The position numbers and the translations under genes are program-made. Positions 49,301-59,100 of a DNA stretch of 64,000 bases are shown here, one piece after another. Source of the stretch: Gonium pectorale. Lineage: Eukaryota > Chlorophyta > Chlorophyceae > Chlamydomonadales > Volvocaceae. Every line of letters starts with the position of its first letter. Position 1 is the stretch's first letter. The notes beneath the pieces are model-generated. The model searched no databases, had not been told where the DNA came from, and saw nothing but the letters and a program-made list of their open reading frames with translations. The stretch spans positions 2,424,105 through 2,488,104 of the forward strand of contig LSYV01000003.1 of assembly GCA_001584585.1 (NCBI GenBank). The letters run 5' to 3'.

Positions 49301-51474
49301 CCCCTTGCCGTGAGGGTTTTCCTTCGCTGCTTCCGCATACTTTTGTGCGCGCTGCGGGAAAAACGGGGAAACGAGAAAGGGCACGAGGGAGGCATGTTAA
49401 GAAGGCCCCATAATCGCAAAACACTACGGCGGCAGCCCATACCAAGCCAAGTGGTTTACATTCACTATGACCAGCTGCAACGCACCTCACGGGCTTTCGC
49501 CATCTCCGCCTTCTTGACCTTCAGTGGCCCCGTCTTCGCCTCCAGCTGTGCGCTCTTCTCCTGCTGCTGCTTCATGGCTACCTCCCGCGCCTTGCGCTCC
49601 ATGAATTCCTGTGGAGTAAAGCAAGCGCACATTGAGTAAGGCAAGTTCCTAATGCATGCATGGACAACTGCGCTTTCCTTTCCTATGCGCACCTTGACTT
49701 GCGAGCGGGCGACTGGGTCTAGACCACGCAGCCGCGAAGCTGCTGCGCCCGGACTGACATTCCGCGGCGGTGGCGGATCCGTGACAGGCCGTGGCCCGAC
49801 CATAGTTGGAGCACCGACTGGTGCGTCTGCAGTTAGCGCCGATGGCTGTCGGCGCATGTTCTGGCGCCAAGGCCGGGGATCTGACGGCTTCCTCTTGGCC
49901 TCCTCCGGCTCCGTAGAAACAGCCTGCGGGGTAACATATTTTCATCTGTGACGTAACTGCGAATGCCACAACTGCTATGCAGGCTGCGTAGCTCTGCACG
50001 CCGGCACCACCTAGCACAGCGGACCTGCATGCCCTGGAGTCCAGAAGCCGCTGCTGTCGGCTTGCGGCGCTTGGCAGATGAGGGCCTGGCGGCCCGTGCG
50101 TCGGCCACCTCCGCTGCTTCAGCAGCTCTACTCGCCTCAGCTTCGGCCGAAAGCTCGGCCGCTAAAGCATCCTGCTCAGCCTGCGATGGCAGGACAGGTC
50201 TTCGATCACAATCAGAGGCAGACAGAGGGACAAAAGCGGCAAGGTGAGATAATTCCAGGTTGTTAGACGCCGCATTCGACTCACTTTGAGCTTGCGCTCC
50301 TTTTCAGCCCGTTCCCGTTCCCGGTCCCGCTGGAGCTTATGCGTGAAAGCCGAAACCGCCGCCTGCCGTTGCGCAACCTCCGTCTGCTTCTGCGCCACCG
50401 GGTTGGGTAGAATCTGCATTGGGCCAAGGGAGGCGTCAACTGCCGGACACTTGCACCGTCGCGCTCTGAGCCCTTACGTTCAGGTCTCGCCGGATGTTGG
50501 CGCCCTTCAGTGGCGCGACCGGCAGGTATGAGGGCCGCCCTGGCGATCGAGAGCGAGGCCTTGAGTTGCGCTCTGCCCCGCTCACAGTAGCTGCCGCTGC
50601 CGGCCTTACAGCCGACGGCCGAATGAGAAGACGCGCATGCTCCACCTCGTCTTGGGCTGATTGGGAAGCGGGAGGCATCTGCACCACCAAGCGGGAGGCG
50701 GCGTCTAGTGCAGCCTCCCGCTCCTGCATAGCCACCAGCGCCGGCTCAAGGGGCACATGGGCATCAGCTGGGGGATCATGGGCACGACCTCCCGTTTCAA
50801 GGGGCATCTGGGCACTATCCGGGGGATCCTGGCCACGATCTCCCGATTCGTCCACTGGGCCGGCTGCTACCGGCGGTTGCGCTATGGCGCTTGCCTCCCG
50901 CGCCTTCTTCAGCCGCGCTTTCTGCTCCATGGCCTTCAGCTGCGCGAGCTCGAGAGGTGCGCAGCTGGCCACGAGGCGGACGAGCTCAGCGTTAATGGGC
51001 TGGGGCCTACGGCGAGGAGGAGCCGGTTCAAAGGAGTCCTCGCTGGTGAGTGCTCCCTCCGAGGAGCGAGGCGTTCGCCGCAGTGGTGCTCCGCCGCCAG
51101 CAGCCTCCGATCCTGCTTCAGGATCATACCCATGCTGGTCTGCATCCCTGCCATACCGGCCAGATTGAGAAGCACCTGTGCGGGTACGATTGCTTGCGGC
51201 TTAGAAGCTGTGGAAGGCCTCGACCTGCGGCCAAGCGGCACTACCGGCACATGCGGGTGCCCCACCTGACGGCCGCCTCACAAGCTGCGTGCCCGAGAGC
51301 GCCCGCCCTGAAACGTGGCCGGACCTTCCACTGGTGACGGCTGCAGGGGACAGGGAGTTGCCGTGTCAAATGCCCGCAACAGGTACCACGCGCTTCGGAA
51401 GCGCCGCATGTCTGTCGCGCACAGCCCTCAGTACCTTCGTCGCTGGGCCCACTGGGGGCCGCTTGCAGGGGCAT
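28301..51474 (-). CDS. Giant CEP350-like centrosomal/basal-body scaffold protein
   Basis: About 55-60 exons, roughly 5,400 aa by an approximate sum. Exons I placed exactly: 28301..28510, 28585..28719, 28844..29005, 50285..50413, 50478..51147, 51435..51474. Others are approximate, including 33935-35400, 36960-37722, 41925-42820, 46830-47376 and 47574-48100. Junctions checked in phase include the chain from 38.8 to 40.5 kb and the 42.8/43.0 kb join. Introns are about 70-350 bases, so no gap suggests a gene boundary, but two adjacent genes cannot be excluded. The C terminus (HNKMLYDAINEAI; PWTHQKRF; then EDERAWADLSAEEADVQREV and AELIWAELVSDT) resembles the end of human CEP350 and the DUF4378-like fold. 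Most of the rest is disordered, acidic and Ser-rich, with short coiled coils (39.05-39.14 kb, 40.0 kb, 41.6 kb, 44.5 kb, 50.3 kb). Human CEP350 has a CAP-Gly domain; I find none here. Expected role: centriole and microtubule anchoring. The start ATG is tentative. Confidence 0.6.
32092..32190. repeat. ~49-bp tandem duplication in an intron of the CEP350-like gene
   Basis: Two adjacent units (32092-32140 and 32141-32190) share gtgcggacat.cagtcagg.gcgcgc.tggtcacacaaacag. They lie between the exon ending near 32215 and the next exon near 32050, so most likely in intron sequence. Confidence 0.7.
36404..36748 (-). repeat. Five tandem 23-residue repeats (69 bp) in the CEP350-like protein
   Basis: Five in-frame 23-aa units run head to tail. 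Consensus: S-A-S-T-D-[IL]-x-D-D-[IV]-x-E-Q-P-S-A-x-S-x-x-x-x-A. Units differ from each other at many positions but keep exact length, so length and the EQPSA core seem to be maintained. Confidence 0.85.
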
Positions 51475-53530
51475 CGGCCAGGTTATGACCGATTCATGAC
51501 CGCCTAACACAAGCGCCGACGGTTCACCGGCGTCCACGCTCCAGCTGTTTCAGATGGATAAATGGCCAGCGCTCACTTTCCAGACAAGAGACTACTCAAC
51601 ACCTAGTTGACCGGCGCAGCAATGCGACTCTGTATGAAATGCCAGGAGCAATTATAGATTTGTACCGTATGACGCGGCACGGTGCCCCACTAGTGGCCCC
51701 TCGCGCTGAGTCTGGTTCCAGCTGTTCGATTCAACTCATCCACGCGGCAGCTGCAAGAGGAGTACTACATGTAACCAGTAAGTGATGGCTAATGAATAAG
51801 CGCAGGTTGCTTGGGCTGCCTTAGCTGCACGGCAAAACGGACATTCCCTAGCTGGCATGGTCCCTTGCTGCATGTCACATGCATTACGGTTAAGCAGAGG
51901 GAAATCGGTCAACCACTGCAGACTAGCAATCGCGTACACACACCAACACACGACATGTCACATGCTCTGCGGCTCCACGCATCCCCCGAGCACCATGCAT
52001 AAGCACAACTAGGCCACCGTAGCACCACGGCGCAACCCAGCATCCGTAGCACCAGGCGAAACGGACAGCGTCGTACGCCCCAAGCATTCACCCCACAGGC
52101 GCACACGAAGATCCAGAACCCGGCCATGAATACGGCCCCGCCTTGAACGTGCGCGACTACAGTTTCCGCCTTCCCAGTTAGATGAGCTGGGGTGCGCCCT
52201 ACACCCTCTACCCCGCCTCTAGCCCATCACCCCCGACACCTCAGGTTGAAGCATTGCCATGGGTTCGTGCAAGCATATGGCTCACCGCCAGACAGCAAAG
52301 TGCTGCGAAGAAGAGACAAGATGGGGGGCCACACGTGTGGCAGCGATGAGGTTTTTCGGGCAGCACGGTTGAACAGGACTCGTTCTGTGCAGGTTTCTTT
52401 TTTTTTGACAGGACCTGTTGCGCTTTATGCCTCGCAGGTGCGCGTGAGCAGCGCGGCAAAAGCGCATGAGCTGTGGTGCACAGCCTCGTGCAAATCCTTC
52501 CAGAAAACAGGAGCTTCTGGCGTTGAGGACGTGGTAGCATACCAACGCCACAATCTCCGCCCCGAGTGCCGCCACTACTGCGGCCGATGCTGGGAGTGCC
52601 GGCGCGCGCCAGCAGCATATACGAATATTACGCTAGCATCCTAGCCCTCAATACTCGGCGAGGATTTGGCAGCCCCTCCCCAAGTCCCCCATCATTCAAT
52701 CCTTGGTTGTTTCTGCAAGCGGCTGTGGCGTGGAGCCGCCTTGTACCGCACCCGCCCAGCCATTCCCAAGCAGTTAATTAGTTTCAGTGTTGGCATGTGG
52801 CAGAGCCCACTATGGCATGTAACCCCTTGACCAGTTTCGGTCATGCATGTATATACGTACGGCATGCTCCAAAACATTGCTAGACCTCCAGATCTCATCT
52901 ACATTTGTGGTATTGGGAGATGTACAGTGCGGAAGCACTGATCAGGAGCTCAAAATTGCAACAGCACCCCACCCTCCTGATGTGGCAAGTACTGTACGAC
53001 AGCCTACGCGTACGTGTGCGGAGGCCCATGACTTGGGTCGGCAAAGAGACCCCCATTTGGGGCGTAGCACCTGACCGTAGTGGGCCCTGCTTGGCTCTAC
53101 CTACACCTGATACCCATAACGTTGCAAGCGGTGCAACCGCAGCACCGCCGGCCGTTGCAGCTAGGGTCGGGGTAATACTGGTTGCACAGGTTGCACCGTT
53201 CACTGTCGCGTGATGACGATGCTTCTGCGTGTGGAGTCCTGAGCGGTCCCAGTCCCTTGAGCCCCCATGCGTGCGTCACCTCGCTTTGCTCTTGAGGCAT
53301 AGGGGCGTTCGCGTCGGTGTCCGAACTTGATTAGTGTGATTAGTGTGATTAGTGTGTTTGTGTGACGGTGCGCGCGGTGTGCACTACACAATCATGTTTT
53401 AATGAGCTGCAGCACCACTCTCCTGTAGTAGCTGACCTAAGCAGCTGGCGACTGGTCTTAGGGGTACCCGCCTTAGGTGTTCGTGGGCTCCTGTGGTGGC
53501 TCCTGTGGTGGTGGCTCAGGCCACGAGAGA
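51475..53530. other. Intergenic, no recognised gene
   Basis: Contains the presumed promoter of the CEP350-like gene at its left side, a T-rich run at about 52396-52408, and a short microsatellite at 53330-53356. No coding exon seen. Confidence 0.5.
53330..53356 (+). repeat. Microsatellite (ATTAGTGTG)x3
   Basis: Three perfect copies of a 9-base unit, about 175 bases upstream of solo LTR copy B. Confidence 0.8.
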
Positions 53531-54199
53531 TGTCAGGAGATAATAGGTTCCGTGATGTAGTATGTTCCGTGGGTTCCGGTAGCACTTCCGTTGCCCTGGG
53601 TTTGGCACGCCGTGTCAGTTGGTAGTTGCCGTAGCCTGATTCTGAGTAAGCATCTGCCTGCTACTGAGTTACAGTTGGTATATCTTATGTCGTCCAATGC
53701 CTGCGCCATTGCCTTATCCAGTGCCGTGTAGAGGCCCTATGGTTGGCGCAGGATTGTAGGCCGCGGACCTGCGTGGTGCCGCAGGTCCGGGGGCTGTCCG
53801 AGTGCTGGCTGCTCGACCATCTCAGTATTGCCTGAATAGATTCGGTACGCTGTGGAGTAGCGTCATACCGTCGAGTGGTCTGCCCATCCGGTGTCGCTGT
53901 CAGCTATCGTGAGGTTCCAGAGCCCGCGCACAGGTCGTGGTCGCTCGCCTTGTGGTCATCTCTGGTCGTTCCGAGTGTCGGCAGCTAACCTATTGTCATC
54001 AGCAGCGTATCTCGGGTCTGCCACCCTGGTTCACCGGACCATGGCCATCAGCTTGTAATACGCAGTTGGTAGTAATCCTACCCCTGAAGCCCGAGTTGGT
54101 GCGCGTCGCAGTGCTTGCCAGTTAGTTGGACCTTTGTGTTTGCATTTCCCTTCTTTTCCCCCGGATCAGCCGTGTCACATCACGTAGTACAGTACGACA
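53531..54199 (+). mobile_element. Solo LTR (copy B), 669 bp
   Basis: Same family and orientation as 23617-24323: begins TGTCAGGAGATAATAGG, ends AGTACGACA, flanked by the 4-bp direct repeat GAGA (53527-53530 and 54200-54203). It has the same hairpin and a TGTAA motif at 54054-54058. It is shorter than copy A through a few small deletions, one near the 3' end where copy A has an extra short repeat. No internal retrotransposon region adjoins it. Confidence 0.75.
53764..53789 (+). repeat. Perfect hairpin inside LTR copy B
   Basis: Identical 10-bp stem and TGGTGC loop to the hairpin in copy A. Confidence 0.85.
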
Positions 54200-54663
54200 G
54201 AGACACGACATCCTTGCTTAGTAAACAGCAGGCCCAACTAGTGCCGTTACAGGCCAGTATGATTTCCAGGAAAAGGAAACATAGGAAAACGCCAGAAGGC
54301 TGAACCCCCAAAAATTGTCCTCAGGTAGCCTCTGAGGTACCACCTCGCGACCAATCTGGTGCTGGGGTGTAATCATTGCACCGCAACTTATCCGTCAACA
54401 AATTCAAGCAACAACGCGGCCGGCCGTGGTTGAGGCAAAACACGGCCTATGCACATCCACGGAGGACGGCAATGAACAAGAACAAAACTTTTGGAGCGAG
54501 GGAGCTACAACGCAGCTGCTCATACATGCAGCAACACGGCGACACGAAGCGTCACAGCGACCGCATGCACTTCAATGCGGATCTTAGGAAAAGCGGTCTG
54601 CTATAAACGAACAAGCCCAAGTACATGGTAATAAGCGAGCTGACCCGCTGCTGCAGAGATTCC

Positions 54664-55053
54664 GGTAATGGTGAGGCTAACCACGTCACGAGGACGGCGT
54701 TCCGTGCATCGCCTTCCACGCGTCCATGTTCGCCTTGGCCTCATCCTTGTACTTCTGCTGCTCCTCCGCGGGCAGCGCCTTCCATGCTTTCCCAAGGAGC
54801 GACGCGATCTCCGTTACCGACTTCCCGGGGTTGGCGGCGGCGACGGCGCTGCGGTTCTGGTAATGGTTAGGCTAACCACGTCACGAGGACGGCGTTCCGT
54901 GCTTCGCCTTCCACGCGTCCATGTTCGCCTTGGCCTCATCCTTGTACTTCTGCTGCTCCTCCGCGGGCAGCGCCTTCCATGCTTTCCCAAGGAGCGACGC
55001 GATCTCCGTTACCGGCTTCCCGGGGTTGGCGGCGGCGACGGCGCTGCGGTTCT
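54664..55053 (-). repeat. 195-bp tandem duplication covering the end of the HMG gene
   Basis: 54664-54858 repeats 54859-55053 with period 195 and only about three mismatches by eye. The right unit holds the last part of HMG box 2 and the stop codon at 54881-54883. The left unit lies after the stop and would be in the 3' UTR. The period is a multiple of three. Confidence 0.9.
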
Positions 55054-55820
55054 TGTTCGCAAAGAGCATGTACGCCGTCAGGGGCTTCTGGTTGGCCTTC
55101 TTGGCCGCCAGAGCCTCCGCCTGCGCCGCAAGAGGAGGGCGAGAGCAGTATCAGCAGGAAGGCTTACCAGGTGCAGCAGCACAAAAACGCATGTGTAAAT
55201 TGACGCAAGACCCTCTGTCATCCACATTTGGTTCCCCAAAAGCCGTGGACAGAACGGCAACTAACGAACCAAGGCGCCGCTCCAGAAGAGGAGAGGGGGT
55301 GAACGCACATGCGCAATAGCATGACATCGATACGCAGGCAGGTAAGAGTCATGACGGCAATGGTTGCATGCAAGGATAAGAAGCCATTAGCGGCGACAGA
55401 ACAAGCCCAGCCCACGCATGATCTGGTGCCTCCCCGCCTCCCCAAACCCTACCCGTCCCGACCTACCTTCTTCGCATCGACGGCCGCTTTCAGCTCCGCC
55501 GCCTCGCGCTCAAAAGGCGCACGCGTCTCGGGCGACGCCTCGCTCCATTTGGTTCGGACAAGTGCCGACGCCTCCGCGAAGTTTGCGGATGGGGCTGCCT
55601 TCCGCACGTCCGCATACGCGACCTTGTAGAAAAGGTTGAATGCGGACGGGGCTCGCAGGGCTTTGGGCTTTGCAGCAGCCTTCTTCTCATCGGTTCCCTT
55701 GGCCGCCTTGGCCGCCCTGGCCTTGGCGGGCTTCTCAGCATCGTCCTTAGACAATACGCACACGTAGCTGCGACGGGCAGGCGCACACGCGCGCAGAGCT
55801 GCCCAACGAAGTGAAAGCAT
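54881..55820 (-). CDS. Two-HMG-box DNA-binding protein, probably organellar
   Basis: Model: complement(join(54881..55120, 55467..55820)), 197 aa, phase 0 junction. Residues 1-20 (MLSLRWAALRACAPARRSYV) are Arg/Ala-rich with no acidic residue, like a mitochondrial presequence. An Ala/Lys-rich stretch follows. HMG box 1 covers about 53-117 (PKALRAPSAFNLFYK...KWSEASPETRAPFEREA). HMG box 2 covers about 128-193 (KPLTAYMLFANKNR...VTEIASLLGKAWKAL...YKDEAKA). Two boxes behind a presequence is the layout of mitochondrial nucleoid packaging proteins such as TFAM and yeast Abf2; whether this one packages mitochondrial or plastid DNA, or is nuclear, cannot be decided from sequence. The last exon was partly duplicated downstream. 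It is divergent to the RING-BRCT gene, 347 bases away. Confidence 0.88.
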
Positions 55821-56167
55821 GGTATCGGAAGTTCGGAACTGCTTCAATGAGAGAAAAGTTGGTTTTGAAGGAGTAGGACCGCCCGCTTTGTATTGCGCCG
55901 TGCCGGGTGCTGCGACGATGGCAGACAAGACAGAACCCGTTCCCGCCAACTGCCTTTTTGCCGTGCGGTTCGGCCACTTTGCACTGTTGCACACTCCCTC
56001 GCAGCCCACAACTCCTCCCTTTTCCACTTGCAATCTTATAGTCTTTGGTATGCAGCTTTCCTGCCTTTCAAGCACTGAGCTGTCACTCTGAGGGCGCCTG
56101 CTGGTCAAGTACTCAACTCATGCCGTCTTCCTGTTGATGAAGCGCTGAGGCGCAACGACACTCAAAA
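55821..56167. promoter_or_regulatory. Shared divergent promoter region, 347 bp
   Basis: The start codons of the HMG gene (-) and the RING-BRCT gene (+) are 347 bases apart, so both promoters and 5' UTRs must fit here. I see no clear TATA box or known regulatory site. The position is inferred from the two gene models. Confidence 0.5.
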
Positions 56168-59100
56168 ATGTGGGGCCTCGCGCCGGATGTTCCCGCACTT
56201 CAGGCAGCGTGCCGGGCGTTTTTGGAGGAGTGCAAATGTCCATTGTGGTAAGCAGTCGCAATAGTACACATGACGGGCTCTGCATCGGCGCGACTGCCGG
56301 TGAACCGACCAATGGGACACTAACCCGCACAGTGAGGAGCCGTGGACGGGAGCCAGCAGCTTTCCTTGTGGACATACCTTTTGCTCGTAAGTACAACATG
56401 TTCTGATGGGGTTGTGTGCATGAGGGTGTGGGTACGGAGGTTTCGGCTGTCCAGTTACCGGTACCCTGCCGGGGCAAATGTTGCGATCCACAACAGTTGT
56501 GGCTGTAGACACGGGTTTATGGTGGAGATCAGCCGGATACTTCCGCCCTGCAGCCGCATCACAGCTACATTACAGCTAAGCCCTTACACTGCAAGCCAGC
56601 CGTATTGCTCTCTTCTTGGCTGCTCAACGACCGCTCATATACGCATGCCCCGCTTGCAGCGAATGCGCAATTGCGACGCTCGAGGGCCCCGGCATCAGCC
56701 AATCGGAATGCCCGACCTGCAAACAAAAGTACTGGAAGCGGGACCTCAAACCCAACCCACAGCTCATGGCTGCGGTGGAGCACGCTCAGAAGCTGCTGAA
56801 CATTACTGGTAAGGGCGGGAGAAGGCCCTGGTTAACCAATGGGCGTAACGCTGTAGTACCGCGCTTGCATTTGGTAACTCTTCTTGGACTGAGTTAGGGG
56901 TCCGGTCGGGGAAGTGACTGCTTTGCCCGTGTTTTTTTTATCATATCCACTCAGCAAGCCCTCGGCATTCGGTCTGATGCGGCCCCTCTCTGCCTTTCCA
57001 GGACGCGGGTTTGCTCACCATTTAAGACCTGAAGGACCCTCTGGCAGAGCCGCACTTCCTGGACCTGACGGTGGCGATGGCTGCCACGGCGACAACCGCG
57101 CTTCTTCGCCGAGCTTAAGCGAGGGGCAGGAGTGTGGATCCCGCCGTGCGAGCGCCGTCCAGTCTTGCGAGATGCCGGAGCGGGAGGACTGCGCATGCAC
57201 CCAGGATAACGTCGTTGCGAGCTTGGGTGCGGCCCTCCGCCGCAGCAACCCCGGAGGCCCGGTTGCGGCCCCATGCGGCGCCCTTGGGGATGGAGTCACG
57301 CCGCAGGCGCCAGAGGCTCTGGGCCAACCGCTGCCGCTCCCAATCCAGCCTCCCCTCAGCTTATGTGCAGTGGAGAGCGCTGGTCGCCGAGCAGGGGATC
57401 CTGTGGCTCAAGCTGCGGCCGGCGCGCGCGCACGGCTGCTGCTGGACCCGATGAAGCGCCCTTCGACGGGCGCTGACGCTCCAGACGCTTCGGGTGCGGC
57501 GCCAGGGCAGCTAGCACAGGGTTGCAGTCGCGGCACGGCAACGGCCCGGACAGCCTTTGCTGCGCAGCCAGCAGACCTTGTATTCAGTTTCCACGCGGGC
57601 GGTGGCCAGGCTATGGGCGCTGCGGGCTCAATTGCAGCCACAGGCCAGCATCGGCACGGCCCACAGGTCGCGCCTGCTGATGGTGACTTTCCACAACCCA
57701 GCGGCGCGGCAGCTCCGTCCAAATGGAACACACCCCGCGGCGGAGTGGTTCCGCGCGGTGCGGCCTCAGCCGGGGCACAGCTGCCGCCTGCGGGCACCAT
57801 GACAACGCCACGCGGAAATCTGCTGCCGCAGCCGCGCTCACAACCCCTCGCCGGGTGGCTCACATCTTCGCACGGCGGGCCGGCCATCGGCACAGGCGGG
57901 CGGCGGCAACGGCCAGGGTCCGTCATCAGCATCCGCCGTGGCACGCCAAGCGTCAATAACGCGTATCTCCTCTTTCACAGCCTGCTGGAGGAAGCGATGA
58001 ACGTCATGGAGCTGGAGCGGATTGGAGGAGCGGCCGGGCAGGCTACGGAAGGGGACAGGTGCATTGCTGGTGGTGGTGGCGATGCGTGGGAGTCTTTTGA
58101 CGAGGCGGCCTGGCTGTGGCGGCTGAACGCCTTGCCGGGGCCAACTGAACCGGAGCGCGAGGCGCTGGAGAATGAGCTCCTTGCCGTTGACGATTACCTA
58201 GAGGAGCTGCAGCAGCAGCTGGGAGCGGCCCTGGGCCCCAGCAGGCCGCAGGGCGAGGATGGCCTGGCGCGCGGGCAGGAAGCTGCAGACGGTCCTGCAG
58301 TAATCTCGCCAGTTGCGGAAAAGGAGTCAGGGATGCGAAAACCGGCGCAGTGCCACCTCCTGGATCAATGCCGCCCGCCGCCTGGCAGTGCTGGTTGGGC
58401 TGCACCTGCTGTCGCCCAGGGGTTCGGACCGCAGGGATCCTTGAACCAGGGCAAGGGGCTGGGCGACGGAGCTCAGCCCCGCAGCGTCAGCCAGCAGATA
58501 CGGAGCACAAAAGCATGGGCCGTCCTTACGGAGGCCCAGGTTGAAGGGGGGGCCCTGCAGCCGCCTCTCATATACCGGGCCGCGCCCCTGCTGGCGTTAC
58601 AGGCGCTGGATGGCCCCGGCTCTACAGCTATCGATGTAAGGCCTCCCGCCGTGATCGGCACGTCCGTGGCGCATCAGTCCCCAGCAGCGCTGCCTATGGT
58701 GGTAGCCGGAGGCACCTCACCCAAGTGCAAAACCTTTGCCACTAAGCTGGCGGGAAGGACTGGCGCTGCGGCAGCGCACGGACTGGGTGCAGATGAAGGA
58801 GCCACCGCTGAACCATCTACAGCGACAGGGTTGGCAGCTGAGGGCCTTGAAATGGGCGCGTCAGATCCTCGCCATAATGCATGGGAGGCCGGGGATGGTC
58901 CTGCGCGTAACAAGCGCCAATGCGTGGAGGCTGCGCCAGCAGGCCTACGTCCTGGCGGTCAGCTCGCTGCGTGGCAGGCGAGACCGGGCTGCCAGGCTGC
59001 AGAGTCCGGGCCGCAGCCACCGGAGGAACCGCAAGCCAGTACTCCGGGGCTGCAGCCGCCGCCGCCGAGCCCGGGCCGTCGTGCCCCTAGGGCGCCAGTC

